A DNA stretch of 64,000 nucleotides from Neofusicoccum parvum (taxonomy: Eukaryota; Ascomycota; Dothideomycetes; Botryosphaeriales; Botryosphaeriaceae): assembly GCA_020912385.1 (NCBI GenBank), contig CP087207.1:1860001-1924000 (forward strand). The letters are read 5' to 3'. The notes under the pieces are model-generated. The model had not been told where the DNA came from and did not search any database. It saw nothing but the letters and a program-made list of their open reading frames with translations. Numbering within the stretch: position 1 is the stretch's first letter; every line of letters starts with the position of its first letter. Of the stretch, positions 31,925 through 42,039 are shown piece after piece. The position numbers were made by a program, and so were the translations under genes.

Positions 31925-33823
31925 ATGGCCGACACGACCGACGATGAACGCGAAGAAGAACTTTCATCGATTGCCGCCATCTTCCCCGAGCTAGCATTGC
32001 ATCCCGAGAACCCCTTCAAGGCTTCCATCGACCTGCCCGTCGCGCCCTCCGCTCCACTCGCCGTTACCTTCCCATCGGCTGTCGACGGCGCTCCACCCAC
32101 GCCTTTGCCTACGCCTCCGACCTCCGACAACGAAGGCCCCAACCCCATCGTAGCCGCCTCGAAAACGCCTGCCCTCGATGTTCACCGCCTATCGTATCTG
32201 CCGCCGCTGCGCCTGGAGGTGACACTACCAGCCGGCTACCCCGCGGAGAAGCCGCCGGATTTCCACTTGTCGACCTCGCCCAAGTGGTTGCCCGATACTA
32301 GATTGCAGAAACTGGTGGAAGAAGGCCATGCGCTCTGGGAGGAATATGGCCGTTGCCAGATCGTCTTTGCGTACATCGACTTCTTACAGCAGGCTGCCGA
32401 GCGCTGTTTCGACTTGGCCGGCGATGAGGGTGCCGTCATTGAGGTCTCGGAGGAGATGAAGATTCCCCTGTTGGACTACGATGTCAAGACCAAGCGCGAG
32501 AAGTTTGAGCAGGAGACCTTTGACTGCGGCGTCTGTCTCGAGCCGAAGAAGGGCTCGGTTTGCCACCGTCTCATGCGATGCGGCCACGTCTTTTGCGTCG
32601 CCTGTCTCCAGGACTTTTATACCAACTGCATCAAGGAGGGAGACGTCACCAACGTCAAGTGCATGGATCCGAGCTGCGGAAAGGAGGATAGCAATGGGCG
32701 CAAGAAGAAGTCGGAGCGGACAATCAGCCCTGGAGAGCTGTTGCAGATTCCCATTGAGCAAGAGATGGTCAAGCGCTACGTCGAGATGAAGCGCAAGAAG
32801 AAGCTCGAGTCCGACAAGGACACGGTCTACTGCCCGCGGAAATGGTGCCAAGGCCCGGCTCGCTCGAAGAAATATCCCAAAATCACCGACCTGTCCCAGC
32901 TCGTCGACTCCGATTCGGAATCCGAGCACGAGTCCAACAACCCCCCTCGTGATAGGGTGGAAGAGCAAATGCGCGGATCCAAGTCCAGTGATCGTTTAGC
33001 TGTCTGCGAAGACTGCGAGTACGCCTTCTGCCGCGTCTGCTTGGCAGGCTGGCACGGCGAGTTCGTCCGCTGCTACCCACGCAACGCCACCGAATTGACC
33101 GAAGAGGAGCAAGCCTCCTACGACTACCTCCGCCTACACACCTCGCAGTGCCCCACCTGCTCGTCCCCCTGCCAGAAGACGCACGGCTGCAACCACATGT
33201 GCTGCTTCCAGTGCCGCTCGCACTTCTGCTACCTCTGCGGCGCCTGGCTCGACCCCAACAACCCGTACCAGCACTTCAACAACAAGAAGACCGGCTGCTA
33301 CATGCGGCTGTGGGAGCTGGAAGAGGGCGACGAGGGCGGCGGAGACGGCAACGGCAACGCCGTCCGCTTCGACGGCGTGCGCGGCTGGGAGGCCGCCATC
33401 GCCGCCGCCAACGAGGCCGACGCCCTCCACGCCGAGAACCCCGTCGCCGCCCCGCCCAACCCCGCCGCCATGCCGCCCGCCCCGATGCCTCCGCGCGCCG
33501 ACGTCGACCCGCCGCTCATCGTCGCCATGAACCAGCTCCGCGTCGGCCTGGTCGATCTCCCTCAGCCGCACCAGCGTCGCCCGCAGCAGCAGCCGCCGCC
33601 GCCGATTCGCAACGCCATCCCCCGCCCGCGCCTGCCGGCTGGTGGCGCCGAAGCGAACGCTGCGGGTGGCAGACACGTGCGGCACAGGGGCAACGCGCGT
33701 GTCGGCCAGGACGACGCGCTGCAGCGGTTTTTGGCGGCGGCGCAGGCGGATGAGGAGGACGGGTGGGATAGCGACGAGTTGGACGGGGATGGGGACGAGG
33801 CGTGGGAGATTCCGGAGCGGTGA
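31925..33823 (+). CDS. itt1: RWD + RING-IBR-RING E3 ubiquitin ligase (ITT1/RNF14-like)
   Basis: An intronless 632-residue protein. The RWD domain (about 1-165) starts EREEELSSIAAIFPEL and includes LEVTLPAGYPAEKPPDF. RING1 begins at FDCGVCLEPKKG (about 199) with CGHVFCVACLQDFY. The IBR contains YCPRKWC and CEDCEYAFCRVCLAGWHGE. RING2 reads CPTCSSPCQKTHGCNHMCC, where Cys422 is the expected ubiquitin-thioester cysteine, followed by FCYLCGAWLDPNNPYQHF. This order is that of yeast Itt1 and human RNF14, which act on stalled or damaged translation complexes. The C-terminal 150 residues are Pro/Ala-rich, with an acidic end. The symbol is by homology. Confidence 0.92.
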   Translation: MADTTDDEREEELSSIAAIFPELALHPENPFKASIDLPVAPSAPLAVTFPSAVDGAPPTPLPTPPTSDNEGPNPIVAASKTPALDVHRLSYLPPLRLEVTLPAGYPAEKPPDFHLSTSPKWLPDTRLQKLVEEGHALWEEYGRCQIVFAYIDFLQQAAERCFDLAGDEGAVIEVSEEMKIPLLDYDVKTKREKFEQETFDCGVCLEPKKGSVCHRLMRCGHVFCVACLQDFYTNCIKEGDVTNVKCMDPSCGKEDSNGRKKKSERTISPGELLQIPIEQEMVKRYVEMKRKKKLESDKDTVYCPRKWCQGPARSKKYPKITDLSQLVDSDSESEHESNNPPRDRVEEQMRGSKSSDRLAVCEDCEYAFCRVCLAGWHGEFVRCYPRNATELTEEEQASYDYLRLHTSQCPTCSSPCQKTHGCNHMCCFQCRSHFCYLCGAWLDPNNPYQHFNNKKTGCYMRLWELEEGDEGGGDGNGNAVRFDGVRGWEAAIAAANEADALHAENPVAAPPNPAAMPPAPMPPRADVDPPLIVAMNQLRVGLVDLPQPHQRRPQQQPPPPIRNAIPRPRLPAGGAEANAAGGRHVRHRGNARVGQDDALQRFLAAAQADEEDGWDSDELDGDGDEAWEIPER

Positions 33824-34410
33824 CTCGGGGCGGGCAAGGGATGGGGAGGGGAGTGGTAATGGGTGATGGATGAGATCTGCTAGCTTGCATTGCGCGGAGT
33901 TTAAATTTGGGTGTGGATATGGGTTCGGCATGGGGTGGCTGGTCGGTATGACTAGCGTGGCGTTTTCTTTCGTTCGGTTCTAAGGGACAGGTGGACGGAT
34001 GGATGGATTGATTCCCATGGTAGCGTTTGTTTCTTTCTTCAAGAGTAAGATTAAGTAGGCTCAAATTTGAGCATGTACAGCCCCGGTGTATATTGAATGG
34101 AAGATGTGTTTTGTCGGGCTTTCGTTCTTTTTACTCTGTGCTACGATGTATTTCGTACTGGAAGTTTGCAACCCCTCGCTCCATATGGCCGGGCCCATGT
34201 TCCCTCTCCTCACTCTAGACAAGCAGGGGAGGACGGTCAACGTCGACGGCAACGACAGAAGTAGAAGAGTTATCACCGCTACTAGTGTCCTCACTGCCGG
34301 GCCTTTCATCATCCCTAATGTTGAGATTTCTCTTGCTGTAATCTATGACCCCAGACTTTGCATGAATCATCCTCCTCCATCCCCCCCACCACTCTCCAAG
34401 ATCCACGACA
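33824..34410. other. Convergent 3' intergenic region
   Basis: Between the stops of the RBR ligase (plus) and the Sld7-like gene (minus). No gene; open frames at 34086 onward on the plus strand are antisense shadows of the Sld7-like gene. Confidence 0.5.
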
Positions 34411-35945
34411 TCAACCCCGACCCCACACACCCCCCTTCACCCCCCCCTGCCCCAACCCCGACCGCCTCGTCACCGGCGTATGCACACTCACCCCCGCCTC
34501 CCTCCCCAACCGCTCCCCCCTCACCCCAAACGGACTGCCCTCCACAGCCGGCGACCCAAACAGCCTCCCCTCCGACCCAGGCGACGCCACCACCGCCTCC
34601 ACCGGCAGCAGCGGCGGCGACGCGAGCGGATCGGCGCAGAAGATGGCCAGCAGCTTGTCGACGGTCTCGCGCAGCAGCTCGACGCGCGGCGCCAGCGGCT
34701 CGGCCGCGATGCGGCGGCGCACCGCGAACACGGTGCCGCGGTACGCCTGGTGGTACACCAGCTTGTACTCCTCGTCGCGGGCGGCGGCGGCGGAGGGGTC
34801 GACGGCGACGTCGGCGGACGTGGTGGAGTTGTTGCGGCCGCGCTTGCGCTGCTCGAGCCCGTGCATGCGCATGCCTGCCATGACGAGCCGGGAGATGACG
34901 TCTTTGTTGCGGGACTCGATTGTGGGGTCTTCGCTGGTGCTGGTGCTGGCGCTGGTGGTGGTGGTGGTGACGCGGGAGAGCGAGGAGCGTGGTTTGCTTG
35001 TGTCGGTTTTGCGGGGTGGGGGGTCGGCGATGCCGAGGCTGGGGGAGCGGGAGAGAGGGCGTTTGGCGGCGCTGTCGGCGGAGGAGGGGCGGCTGGGTGC
35101 GTGGTTCTGGGGGTCGAAGAGCTCGTGTAGGCCGAGGGAGAAGGAGGGGGTGCGTTTGTGCTGTTGTTGGAGCGGCAGCTGGGCGGGGTTGCTGGTGGCT
35201 TTGGAGGCGGCGGCGGATATGCTTTCGCCTCCTTTGTGGCGGGCGCGCTTGCGGCGCTCGGCGGCTTCGTCGAAGAGGGAGGAGACGCTCTGGCGTTTAC
35301 GGCTGTGCGGGTCGGGGACCTCAGGGGTGGGGAAGAGGGGCGGGAGGAACTCGGCGGGCTCCGAGGGGTGGTCGGGCTCGAAGCCTGGGAGCTGAGGAGA
35401 GAGGGGTGGTGTGGTGACGGTTGGGATTTTGTGGAGGAGGTCGGACGACAGCGGTAGCGCGCATATCTTGAGACCGTATATCGTGCCGTCGTTTGAGGGA
35501 GCTGTGGGAGCGCTGGGGCCTGAGGATGCCGCATAAAACAGAACCTCCGTCACACTGGGACTTGGGCCACTGGTCTCCTCTTTCCTAACTTCCGTCAAGA
35601 TGCCAACCGGCGACTGTGCCATCGACGCCTGCCACCATGGCTCGGCGTCCTTCTCCGCCGCATGGCTACCCAGAAGTAGCGCGCTGAACCAGTCCTGGGT
35701 GGCATCCCACTGCGAAAACACATCCAGTGGAGAACCGATGGCAAGGTGCAGAGGAACGCGCGCAAGGTCGACTACGGCGAGGAAGCGAAGCGAGTTGTGG
35801 CCGAGAGACGGGCCTCCGGTGCGCGGCGCGACGAGCTCGACACCTGGAAAATCGTGTCAGCGCTGCTGGGACGGTGCAGAGGCGAAGTCCCACCCTGTAT
35901 GGCACCACCGCCTGGCAGTTCAATGTCGCCCGCCCAGACATCCAT
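34411..35945 (-). CDS. sld7: Sld7-like DNA replication initiation factor
   Basis: Exons 35945-35894 and 35843-34411 give 1485 nt and 494 residues. The N-terminal region includes MDVWAGDIELPGGG, LVAPRTGGPSLGHNSLRFLA and PLHLAIGSPLDVFSQWD, resembling the Sld7 N-terminal domain. The middle 200 residues are low-complexity, Ser/Pro-rich with RKRQSVSSLFDEAAERRK. The C-terminal domain has SRNKDVISRLVMAGMRMHGL and EYKLVYHQAYRGTVFAVRRR and LRETVDKLLAIFC, the conserved Sld7 C-terminal core. Sld7 binds Sld3 and supports CDK-dependent origin firing in yeast. Assignment rests mainly on the C-terminal block. Confidence 0.82.
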
Positions 35946-36146
35946 GTTGGGGTGGGGGTAGCTGTGGGGTGGTCGGTCTTGTCTGACGTCGGAAGGACGC
36001 GGTCGACGCGGCGCGACGCGTCTTGACACTCGCGGTCACATGACGCTTCCCGACTGCAAATGAACCCGCTCCCCTGAATCTCTTGAACTCGAAGTAATCA
36101 TATTTCGTGCATTAAACTACCTTATTCATTTGAGAGTATCCCCGGA

Positions 36147-38014
36147 CTACGAAGATCCCCATCGTTTCCAGAATTTCCATCCTCCCTTCTCTCCTCTTTC
36201 CCGTTTGCTTCCTATTCTCCACCAATAGAGTGGCACGCCGGCCAAAATGAAAGCCAGCACAATCAGCGTCTGGATCGGCTCCGCGATGACAGCCCTGCTG
36301 ACAAGGAACAAGCTCACGCAGCAGAAAATGATGGGCGTGGTGATCCAAGTCTTGTACGGTCTCTCCAGCTCCGGCTCCCTGACTCTCAGCACGATAAGTC
36401 CAAGGACGGTGAAGAAGTAGAACGTGTAGCCCGCAACACCGTAGAAAGTGACGAGCGTATCAAACTCGCCGATCACCACGTATATAGCCGTGAGGCCTGC
36501 GTTGAGGAGCATGGCGTTGATGGGCGTGAAGAACATGCCCACGTCGTCGGAAATCGCGCGCGCGAACCGCCCTGCTTGACGATTTCCTCTGTTTCCTAGC
36601 CGCACAGCAGTCCGATTGCCTACGCCGATTTTGCCAAAGAGCTCAGGCAAATAGCCTTCTTTGCCTGCCGCATACACCAGTCTTCCACTCGTAAACGTGG
36701 TGGCGTTCAATGCACCAAAACAGCTGCCCCCAACAGCAAGCGCGAGAATGAGGGATCCAATGGGTCCAAGCACTTGTGAGCCAAAAGAGATTGCGACGGT
36801 GTTGCTCGATTCGATGGTCGCTGAAGGAAGAACGAGGAAGTATGCGACGTTGGCGAGGAGGTAGCTGAGGATCACGAGAGGTAAAGAGGTATGGATGACC
36901 CTTGGGAGATCCCGCGCGGGATTCACGAACTCGCCCGTCACGTAATTGACCTGCCTCCCATTAGCACATAAGAGGATTTTTGGCGCGGGAGACATACGTT
37001 GTCCCAGCCGTCGAACGCCCACAGCCCTGCGTACAGGGCGACGGCCAAATTGGAAATGTTTTCGTTCGTGCCCTCAAACCAACCCTTGGACTTCCAGTCG
37101 TCGCTTGCGTCTCCTTTCCATGACCAGCCCGTAACCGCGACCACGATTCCAGTAATGGTCACTCCGAGCAATGCGACGAACTTAAGGAACATGAAAAAGT
37201 CGGCGCTCCGGGTGCCGAGCTTGGTGGAGACGCAGTTAAGAAACGTCACCAGGATCAGGCCGCCCAGCGCAACGCCCTTGTTGAGCCAGAAGCTTATTTC
37301 CATGGCGTCCGGGCCAATGACGGCGCGCACGCAGTACTCGCCGAAAATGATGGCAATGATGGCGGCCGATCCGGGCTTCAGGACGACGACAGCGCACCAG
37401 GTGAAGAGAAAGCCAGCCCACTCGCCGAAGATCTTGGACAGGTAGACCTGGGCGCCGCCGTTCAGCGGGATGGCGCCTCCCAGCTCCGCGTAGCTAGCCG
37501 CGCCAGTCCATGCCAGCACACCCGCAATCACCCAGATTATCAGCGCGGCGCCTGGCGACCCGGCATTGGCGTTGACCTGGCTCGGAGAGGAAAAGATGCC
37601 TGAGCCGATGATCAGGCCGATGACCAGCGACAGGCCGTTCAGGTAGGTCAGCGACTTGTGCTTCTCCAGCGACCCGCCGTTGAGCGCGTTCGTGGAGTCG
37701 AAGTTGGTGGCGGAGGGCGCGCCTAGCGCAGTGTATCCGCCGGCGGTGGTGGACAAAGGGAAGAGGTTGGAGGCAAAGTCGAAGGCGGACGAGACCGAGT
37801 AGGAGCGGCCATGGCGGCCCAGGCTGGCGGGATTCTGCTCGTTGAGCGGGTCCTCCTCGTCGAGCGACAGGCGGCGCGACGAGGCGGCGCCCGAGTCTGA
37901 GGAGAGCGAACTCCTCCGTGAGGGCTGCGACGAAGACGCAAGGGAGGCAAGTTCGAGCGAGTCGCGGAGGGGTTCGCGGGTCGAGAGGTTCGCGTAGCCG
38001 CCTGTTCGAGACAT
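36147..38014 (-). CDS. LAT/MUP1-type amino-acid permease
   Basis: Exons 38014-36998 and 36950-36147 total 1821 nt and 606 residues. A disordered Ser-rich N-terminus of about 120 residues precedes the APC fold. The signature helix 1 is LSLVIGLIIGSGIFSSPSQV, followed by ASYAELGGAIPLNGGAQVYL, LWAFDGWDNVNYVTGEFVNP in helix 6 and GSCFGALNATTFTSGRLVYA in helix 8. Around twelve membrane helices are present. These features match fungal L-type/high-affinity methionine permeases. The cytosolic loop after GKIGVGNRTA is longer than usual. It should import neutral amino acids at the plasma membrane. Divergent with the mitochondrial LeuRS gene. Confidence 0.9.
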
Positions 38015-38301
38015 GGCGGGCGGGGGGACGGGGTCGGGGGAGGAGCACTAGCTGTGTCGCGGACGGGTGGGAGCCATGCTTTCGGAGGAGAAGGAGTGGG
38101 AGGAAATGTTTGCGGGTTGCTGGCGCGTGGAGGGCAGGTTGCGCACTTGGCGTAGGGGAGACGGACGGAGCTCACTAGCCCGCCGCGGGCCAGCTGGCGC
38201 CCGGAGCTTGACTTTTTGTCCCCGACACCACCACCGCCCGCCGCCCACCGCCCACCGCCCACAAGCCATGCTCCGCTGACGTCGCCGTCCACAGCCAGCC
38301 G
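38015..38301. promoter_or_regulatory. Divergent promoter of permease and mitochondrial LeuRS
   Basis: 287 bp separate the two ATGs. It contains a TGACGTC element (38276-38282) resembling a CRE/Gcn4-half site and a direct array of CCGCCCACCG (about 38236-38258). Coordinate control of amino-acid import and leucyl-tRNA charging is an attractive inference, not shown. Confidence 0.4.
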
Positions 38302-41300
38302 ATGACGGGCCTCAATGCGTTTGCGGCCGGCCTGCGCCGCCCAGCGCGCCTGCTGCCTCCGCTGAATGCGCGCGCGCTCTTCCTCCGCCATGCTGCCACG
38401 CAGTCCGACCGACTCGACTTCCCGGCAATTGACGCGAAATGGCGCGCGCGATGGGCAGAAGCGGCTTCGAAGACGCCCCTCGATGCGTCGAACAGCAGAT
38501 CCGCTGCTCTGGCTGACCGTCCAAAGGCCTACGTTCTCTCCATGTTCCCGTACCCGTCCGGCACACTCCACCTTGGTCATCTTCGCAACTACACCATCTC
38601 CGACGTCCTCGCTCGCTTCAAGCAGATGCAAGGCCATGATATTATACACCCGATGGGCTGGGACGCGTTCGGTCTGCCTGCTGAGAATGCGGCTATCGAG
38701 AGAGGAATTGACCCCGCGGAATGGACAATCTCCAACATTGCCAAGATGAAGGAGCAGTTCCTGGGCATGAACGGCCGCTGGGACTGGGACAGGGTACGTC
38801 GGGGTTTGCAAGAGCTCCGTAGATACATAGCTAATGCCATCTGTTTCCCCCCAGGAATTCATGACCTGTGATCCCTCCTTCTACAAGCACACCCAACGCC
38901 TCTTTCTTCTCCTGCACGAGCGCGGCCTCGCATACCAAGCGAAATCTCTCGTCAATTGGGACCCTGTGGATGGAACAGTTCTCGCAAATGAGCAGGTGAG
39001 GGGCTCTGAGTGATCTAAGACAGCATCTCTGACACTTGCAGGTCGATGCCAACGGCAAGTCATGGAGATCCGGCGCACAGGTTGAGAAGATCCACCTAAA
39101 GCAATGGTTCCTCCGCATCACCGCGTTCAAAGAAGCCCTCCTCAACGACCTCGAACTGCTGTCAAAAGATAACCGTTGGCCGGAACGCGTGCTGTCCATG
39201 CAAAAGAACTGGCTCGGGAAGTCGAAAGGTTCCAGGCTGCACTTCAAGATCGAAAGCTCTGAAAGCGGCAAAACCTGGCCTGGTGTCGAAGTCTTTACCA
39301 CGCGCGCGGATACCCTCTTCGGTGTTCAGTATATTGCCCTGTCTCTGAAACACCCGATTGTCGAGGAGATAGCCAAGACAAATGACGACCTGAAGGCCTT
39401 CGTAGAAAAAGCCGCGAACTTGCCTGCCGACTCCAAGGATGGCTTCCTCCTTCCTGGAGTACATGCCATCAATCCTGCGTCTTCATTTGCTACGTCCGAA
39501 ACCAAAGTTCAGGACCCCGTACCTATCTATGTCGCACCCTATGTTCTGGATGACTATGGATCAGGCGCTGTGATGGGAGTGCCAGGCCACGACACCCGGG
39601 ATCATGCTTTTTGGAGAAAGAATCAGGGAAACAAGCCGATCCTCAAAGTAGTACACCCACATACCGTTGAATCGCTGATCGCACTCGTCTCGCGAAAACA
39701 AGATGAGCCTTTTATCCATAAGGGCAAGCTTACTGAGGCATGTGGTTCGTTCAAAGGTCTCACCTCGGAGGATGCCATCGATCAGATCGTGAAGGAATTG
39801 AAGAAGAATGGCCAGGACGCCGAGCACACTGAGAATTGGCGTCTCCGCGACTGGCTGGTTAGCCGTCAGCGCTACTGGGGGACACCGATTCCCATCATTC
39901 ATTGCGCATCCTGTGGTCCGGTCCCCGTCCCAGAATCTGACCTCCCGGTCGAGCTCCCAAAGCTGAAGTCAGGCCATCTCCTTGGCAAGGGAGGCAATCC
40001 GCTCGCTGATATTCCAGAATTCGTCAACACCACCTGTCCCAAATGCAATAGCCCTGCAAAGCGCGAAACGGACACGATGGACACGTTTATGGATTCCTCT
40101 TGGTATTTCTTCCGCTTCGCAGACCCGCATAACGAGAATGCTCCCATCACTGCTGAGGTTGCCGACGCCCGTCTTCCTGTAGATGTCTACATCGGCGGTG
40201 TTGAGCATGCCATTCTGCACCTTCTCTATGCGCGGTTCATCTCCAAATTCCTTTCCACCACTTCCCTGTGGCCCAGTGGTGGAGGACCTGACAATAAGGG
40301 CGAGCCGTTCAAGAAGCTGATCACCCAGGGTATGGTCCACGGCAGAACATACTCGCACCCAGAGACCGGCCGCTTCCTCAAGCCCGACGAGGTCGACCTC
40401 TCAAACCCGTCAAAGCCCACGATCATTGCAACGGGCCAGCAAGCCAACGTTAGCTTTGAGAAAATGTCCAAGAGCAAACACAACGGCGTCGACCCCGGCG
40501 AGTGCATCTCCAAATACGGCGCCGACACTACTCGTGCACACATGCTCTTCCAAGCACCGGTCACCGAAGTCCTCGAGTGGGATGAAACCAAAATCGCCGG
40601 AATCCAGCGCTGGCTCCAGCGCGTCTGGCGCGTCACACAGCGCGCCATCGAGATAACGCCGTCTGCGGACTTCTACAATACCAATTTACAAGACGTCCCG
40701 GTCGCCGACGAAATCACGCTCGCTATGCACCAAACCATCAAATCGGTTACCACCTCTCTAAGCACCACCTACTCCCTCAACACCGTCATCTCGGACCTCA
40801 CCAAGCTCACCAACACCCTCGACGACCTCTCCACCCGCGCCCTGGATAACGAACTCCTCTCCTCCCCCTCTAAACAAACATACTTCGCGCAAACCTACCG
40901 CCGCTCCCTCAAATGCCTGCTCACCATGCTCGCCCCCATCTGCCCAGCCTTCGCCTCCGAATGCTGGGAGACCCTCCACCTCGCCCTCGCCGCCGAGCAT
41001 CCCTCCACCGCCGCCGCCACCTCCTCCTCCATCCCCGACATCTTCACCCAACCCTTCCCATCCCACAGCGACGACCTCATCGCCGCCCTCTCCTCACAAT
41101 CCATGACCACCGCCGTCCAGATCAACGGCAAGCTCGCCTTCACCCTCGACCTCCCCTCGCCCCCCGACCACCTCGTCATCGCCCACGCCTTCTCGTCCAC
41201 CAACTCCAAACCCTCCGCCCCGACCGCCCTCGACCCCGCCGACGGCGCCCCGCAAACGACCATCCCCACGCCGTTCGCGAAGACCGCGCTCGAGGCCTGG

Positions 41301-41549
41301 ATGGCGGCGCACGTCCTGGCCGCGCCGCCCGGCGCGAAGATGTTCGGGCCGGACGGGCGGTGGGACCAGCTGGACGAGCGGAAGCGGGTGAGCAAGATGG
41401 TGGTGGTGAAGGGGGGGCGGACGGTGAATTTTGTGGTGCCGCGCGTGACGCGGAAAAGCGTGAGGGTGGGGAATGAGAGGGAGATTTTGGATTTGGAGAG
41501 GAGGGAGTTGTTTGTGGAGAAGGCGATGGGGAAGAGGGGGAGGAAGTGA
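38302..41549 (+). CDS. NAM2: Mitochondrial leucyl-tRNA synthetase
   Basis: Exons 38302-38793, 38855-38995 and 39042-41549 total 3141 nt and 1046 residues. The N-terminus ([20 protein letters not shown]) is basic and amphipathic, a mitochondrial targeting sequence. The class I signatures are HLGH (about 90) in [18 protein letters not shown] and KMSKS (about 685) in [14 protein letters not shown]. The CP1 editing domain is present ([35 protein letters not shown]). The zinc-like CPKC element and the anticodon-binding domain ([18 protein letters not shown]) follow. It attaches leucine to mitochondrial tRNA-Leu; in yeast Nam2 also assists splicing. It is about 150 residues longer than the yeast protein, mostly in the C-terminal region. 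Confidence 0.95.
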
Positions 41550-42039
41550 GGGGAGGAGCTTTCTTTTCAAGGGGCCTTTCGTTCGGGTGGATGGGAGGAC
41601 TCGTTGCGGAATCATGCGGTCTTGCTGATTCGTTGTCGTGGAACGCTCTGGAGTGGCCTTGTGTAAAATTTAGATTGTGGTGTATTATAGAGAGCGGTAG
41701 ACGAGTACAAAAAGAAACTCCATTCAATGCAAGTATTTTTCTACAATGGCAGCAAAGCTTATATGCAGATGGAGTTGAAATATTCCTACGGATATAAAAA
41801 TGATCTTCCTAGAGTTGAATGGTTTTGCTCCACATGAGCATGCTGTTGTACAAACACGCTACATTCAAAGCGAGTATTTTCGCTTTCCCTTCTCTGCTTG
41901 AGTAGTGATTCCCCACTGCTTACACACAAGTCCCAGACTCATCTCCTTGAACCCACATACACCCCACGCATCACTTCACATCCTCAAAACGAAAAGCACC
42001 CTCAGAACCAAAACGTTCATGATCTCCAACCTCAAAAAC
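41550..42039. other. Convergent 3' intergenic region
   Basis: About 490 bp between the stops of LeuRS and ECM16. AT-rich between 41680 and 41900, matching two 3' UTRs. No gene. Confidence 0.5.

Noticed and set aside
34086..35417. Long plus-strand ORFs opposite the Sld7-like gene
   Set aside because: They are antisense shadows; the minus strand carries the conserved Sld7 core and splices in frame.
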